Source: Deltaproteobacteria bacterium
GTDB taxonomy: Bacteria; Myxococcota_A; UBA796; UBA2385
Assembly (NCBI GenBank): GCA_018401435.1
Contig: JAGYJW010000034.1
Coordinates: forward strand, 1-64,000
Direction of reading: 5' to 3'
Length of the DNA stretch: 64,000 nucleotides
In this document: positions 62,102 to 64,000 of the stretch, in pieces
Layout of the letters: the number at the start of each line of letters is the position of its first letter
Position numbering within the stretch: the first letter of the stretch is position 1
Notes under the pieces: generated by a model
What the model saw: only the letters and a program-made list of their open reading frames with translations
Database searches by the model: none
Told to the model about the DNA's origin: nothing
Translations under genes and position numbers: made by a program

Positions 62102-63358
62102 TCAGACCTGCCGCATGGCGTCGACGGGGCGCAGGCGGGCCGCCCGGATGGCCGGCCAGACCGCCGCCAGCACGCTCACCGACAGCAAGCAGCCCGCCGC
62201 CAGCACGATGCCGTCGGCCTTGACCACGCCGCGGATCACCGGGTCCAGGGTGATGCCCTGGTAGGTCAGCCCCTTGCCGTCGGGGGTGGCGAAGGGGATG
62301 CCCTGCACCACCACCCAGGCGTCCAGCAAGCCGCCCAGCACCAAGCCAAAACCGACGGACAAGGCGCCCAACAGGGCGCTCTCCAGCAGGACCAGGGCCA
62401 CCAGCTGCCCCGGGGTCATGCCCAGGGCCCGCATGACGCCCAGCTCCCGGGTGCGCTCGAAGACGGCCATCAGCATGGTGTTGAGCACGCCCAGGGCCGC
62501 CACCGAGAAGACGATGCCCAGGGTGATATACTTGCCCACATCCTGGGTGCCGATGAGCCGGGCGGCGGTGGGGTCGGCCTCCTTCCAGGTGCGCACCAGG
62601 AGCGATGGATCCGGGGCGCCCTCCGCCGCAGCCGGCAGGTATAGCCCGCGGATCGACTCCGCCAGAATGGGCGCCTGGTCTGCATCCTGGTCGACCACCA
62701 CCAGCTCGTGCACCTGGTTGGGCAGGTCCAGCAGGGTCTGGAGATCGGCCTGGTGCAGGTAGACCCCGGAGCGGTCCAGGGCCGTGGACCCGGTGTGAAA
62801 GGTGCCCACCACGGTGTAGAGATCGCTGGCCATGGCCCCAAAGGCGCTCTGGCCGATGACCACCAGCTCGTCCCCCACCGACAGCTTCAGCTCCTCGGCC
62901 AGGCCATCGCCGATGACCGCCTCGTGGGCGGGGGTCTCGGCCAGGAAGCGCCCGGCGGCCACCCGCTCGGCCGCGCGGCTGACGGCCTGTTCCCGGACGG
63001 GGTCCACCCCCACCAGCCGGGCGCCCGCGCTGCCATCGGCCCCGCCCGCCAGGGCGAAGGCAAAGACCCGGGTGCTGACGGCCTGCACCTGGGGCAGCTC
63101 CTCGATGCCCACCAGCAGTCCCGCCGCGTCGGCCACCGTGTCGCCGAGCTGGTGGCGGCTGGGGTAGCTGGGGTGGTGAACCTGCACATGGCCGAGGTTC
63201 TGGGTCACCATCACATCGAAGATCTGCAGGTACATGCCATCGGTCAGGGCGATGGTGAACATGCACAGGGCCATGCCCAGACCCATGGCGGCGGCGGTGA
63301 TCAAGCTGCGGCGCCGATGGCGCCAGAGGTTGCGCCAGGCCACCGTGATCAGCGACAT
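62102..63358 (-). CDS. FtsX-like permease (MacB/LolE type)
   Basis: A 418-residue homologue of the next gene: TVAWRNLWRHRRRSLITAAAMGLGMALCMF, periplasmic domain, then ITLGIVFSVAALGVLNTMLMAVFERTRELGVMRALGMTPGQ and a C-terminal AAVWPAIRAARLRPVDAMRQV. The two permeases form a heterodimer in the LolCE arrangement. Nine bases separate it from the downstream permease. Confidence 0.93.
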   Translation of the reverse strand: MSLITVAWRNLWRHRRRSLITAAAMGLGMALCMFTIALTDGMYLQIFDVMVTQNLGHVQVHHPSYPSRHQLGDTVADAAGLLVGIEELPQVQAVSTRVFAFALAGGADGSAGARLVGVDPVREQAVSRAAERVAAGRFLAETPAHEAVIGDGLAEELKLSVGDELVVIGQSAFGAMASDLYTVVGTFHTGSTALDRSGVYLHQADLQTLLDLPNQVHELVVVDQDADQAPILAESIRGLYLPAAAEGAPDPSLLVRTWKEADPTAARLIGTQDVGKYITLGIVFSVAALGVLNTMLMAVFERTRELGVMRALGMTPGQLVALVLLESALLGALSVGFGLVLGGLLDAWVVVQGIPFATPDGKGLTYQGITLDPVIRGVVKADGIVLAAGCLLSVSVLAAVWPAIRAARLRPVDAMRQV

Positions 63359-63366
63359 GGGGCTCC

Positions 63367-64000
63367 TCAGCGGCGCAGGGCCTGCAGGCTGAAGGTGCCG
63401 TCATCGACCGGGATGTCGAAGTCCAGCGTCAGGTAGGTGATCTCGGTGAATTCGCCCGGGCTGTCTGCCGGCTCCACGCGCATGCGGGAGGGCAGGGTAC
63501 GACCGTCAAAGCTCTTGAGGTCCAGGAAGCGCATGGTGCGCACCAGCGCGCCCTTCTCGTCGTAATAAGCGACCTGCCGCAGCTGCTCGTCCGCCCCCAC
63601 CTGGGCCACCACCTTGCCCCAGACCACCGGCGCGTCGGGCTTGGGCACCAGCTCGAGGGTCCAGACCCCGTCGGGGCCCTCGGGCCGCCCGGTCACGGCA
63701 TAGGTGAACTGCTCGGACAGGCGGTTGTCCTTGACCAGGTCGTCGTTGCTGATGTGGCTGCCCATCCAGGCCCCCGACATCATGCCGGGCGGGATCTTGA
63801 GGGTGCGGTCCACATTGGGCATGTAGTTCCAGATGTTGTCGTCCACCATCAGCGTGGACACGCCGGCCTCTTTGGCTGGCGACAAGATGCGGATGAGGCT
63901 CTTGTCCGTGCCCTTGCTCCAGGCCTCCAGCTCCATGGTGCGGGTGTAGCGCTGGGTCTGCACCTGCATGCGCAGGGTGGCGTGGCTGCTCTCGCCCCGG
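63367..64000 (-). CDS. LolA-like outer membrane lipoprotein-sorting protein, 5' partial
   Basis: The frame is open to the end of the window, so the start lies beyond it. Visible part: RTMELEAWSKGTDKSLIRILSPAKEAGVSTLMVDDNIWNYMPNVDRTLKIPPGMMSGAWMGSHISNDDLVKDNRLSEQF, then VWTLELVPKPDAPVVWGKVVAQV, matching the LolA-like lipoprotein-sorting family that co-occurs with FtsX/ABC exporters. It begins the operon running down to 58880, with an eight-base gap to the first permease. Presumably carries a lipidic cargo across the periplasm. Confidence 0.9.
   Translation of the reverse strand, partial: RGESSHATLRMQVQTQRYTRTMELEAWSKGTDKSLIRILSPAKEAGVSTLMVDDNIWNYMPNVDRTLKIPPGMMSGAWMGSHISNDDLVKDNRLSEQFTYAVTGRPEGPDGVWTLELVPKPDAPVVWGKVVAQVGADEQLRQVAYYDEKGALVRTMRFLDLKSFDGRTLPSRMRVEPADSPGEFTEITYLTLDFDIPVDDGTFSLQALRR

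Overview
The window is about 70 percent GC and almost fully coding. It most resembles a myxobacterium-like (Myxococcota) chromosome. The evidence is many lipoproteins with acidic or Gly-Asp linkers, a MYXO-CTERM-like tail on a secreted metalloprotease, a DUF4388-type protein, calcium-binding DSDGDG repeats, a 'putative metal-binding' Cys/Asp motif, and exported multi-haem and DUF1501-type proteins. No mobile element, CRISPR array, tRNA or rRNA was seen.

Layout. 1-4235: zinc-ribbon protein, double cyclic-nucleotide-binding protein, aldo/keto reductase, small membrane protein and a frameshifted TPR-like exported protein. 4260-13942: one co-directional plus-strand block, the most interesting part. 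It holds a glyoxalase I, two translationally linked radical SAM enzymes, an Ig-like lipoprotein, a Tat-exported protein, HxsD, a second short HxsD-like protein, the radical SAM maturase HxsB, a 103-residue precursor ending in His-Xaa-Ser repeats, and a fourth radical SAM gene broken by several apparent indels. 13965-18817: small lipoproteins, DUF2625, a frameshifted sulfatase-modifying-factor domain protein, a fatty-acid-hydroxylase-like protein and a calcium-repeat redoxin lipoprotein. 18827-24229: TPR-like protein, phosphohexomutase, lipoprotein, membrane protein. 24234-29594: minus-strand ECF sigma factor, zinc-finger anti-sigma factor, S41-like protein, DUF4388-type protein, DUF1460 protein. 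29986-36502: KhpA-like KH protein, then an exported DUF1501 / c-haem / DUF1592-like / PhoD-like operon. 36512-40754: truncated haemoglobin, HutU, omega subunit (RpoZ) and conserved small proteins. 41000-43063: groES-groEL. 43130-49859: outer-membrane-like protein, TPR lipoprotein-type protein, M36-like protease, metallophosphatase fused to a tetrahaem cytochrome, DUF1444-like protein. 49856-53837: two-component system with accessory genes. 53883-58642: an inositol-monophosphatase/ADP-ribosylglycohydrolase fusion, lipoproteins, a LysR regulator. 58880-64000: a LolCDE/MacB-type ABC exporter operon with a LolA-like protein and an outer-membrane protein.

The central hypothesis is that the 9865-13942 genes form a divergent His-Xaa-Ser (Hxs) peptide-modification system: HxsD-type proteins assist the radical SAM enzyme HxsB and a partner radical SAM enzyme in modifying the HCS-HGS-HGS-HGS tail of the short precursor. 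The upstream lipoprotein and two more radical SAM genes lie in the same run, which would extend the known Hxs gene set.

Caution: single-base frame breaks occur at about 3581, 13160-13720 (seven), 15475 and 50404. Several sit in short homopolymers and leave intact protein on both sides, so sequencing or assembly errors are more likely than gene decay.
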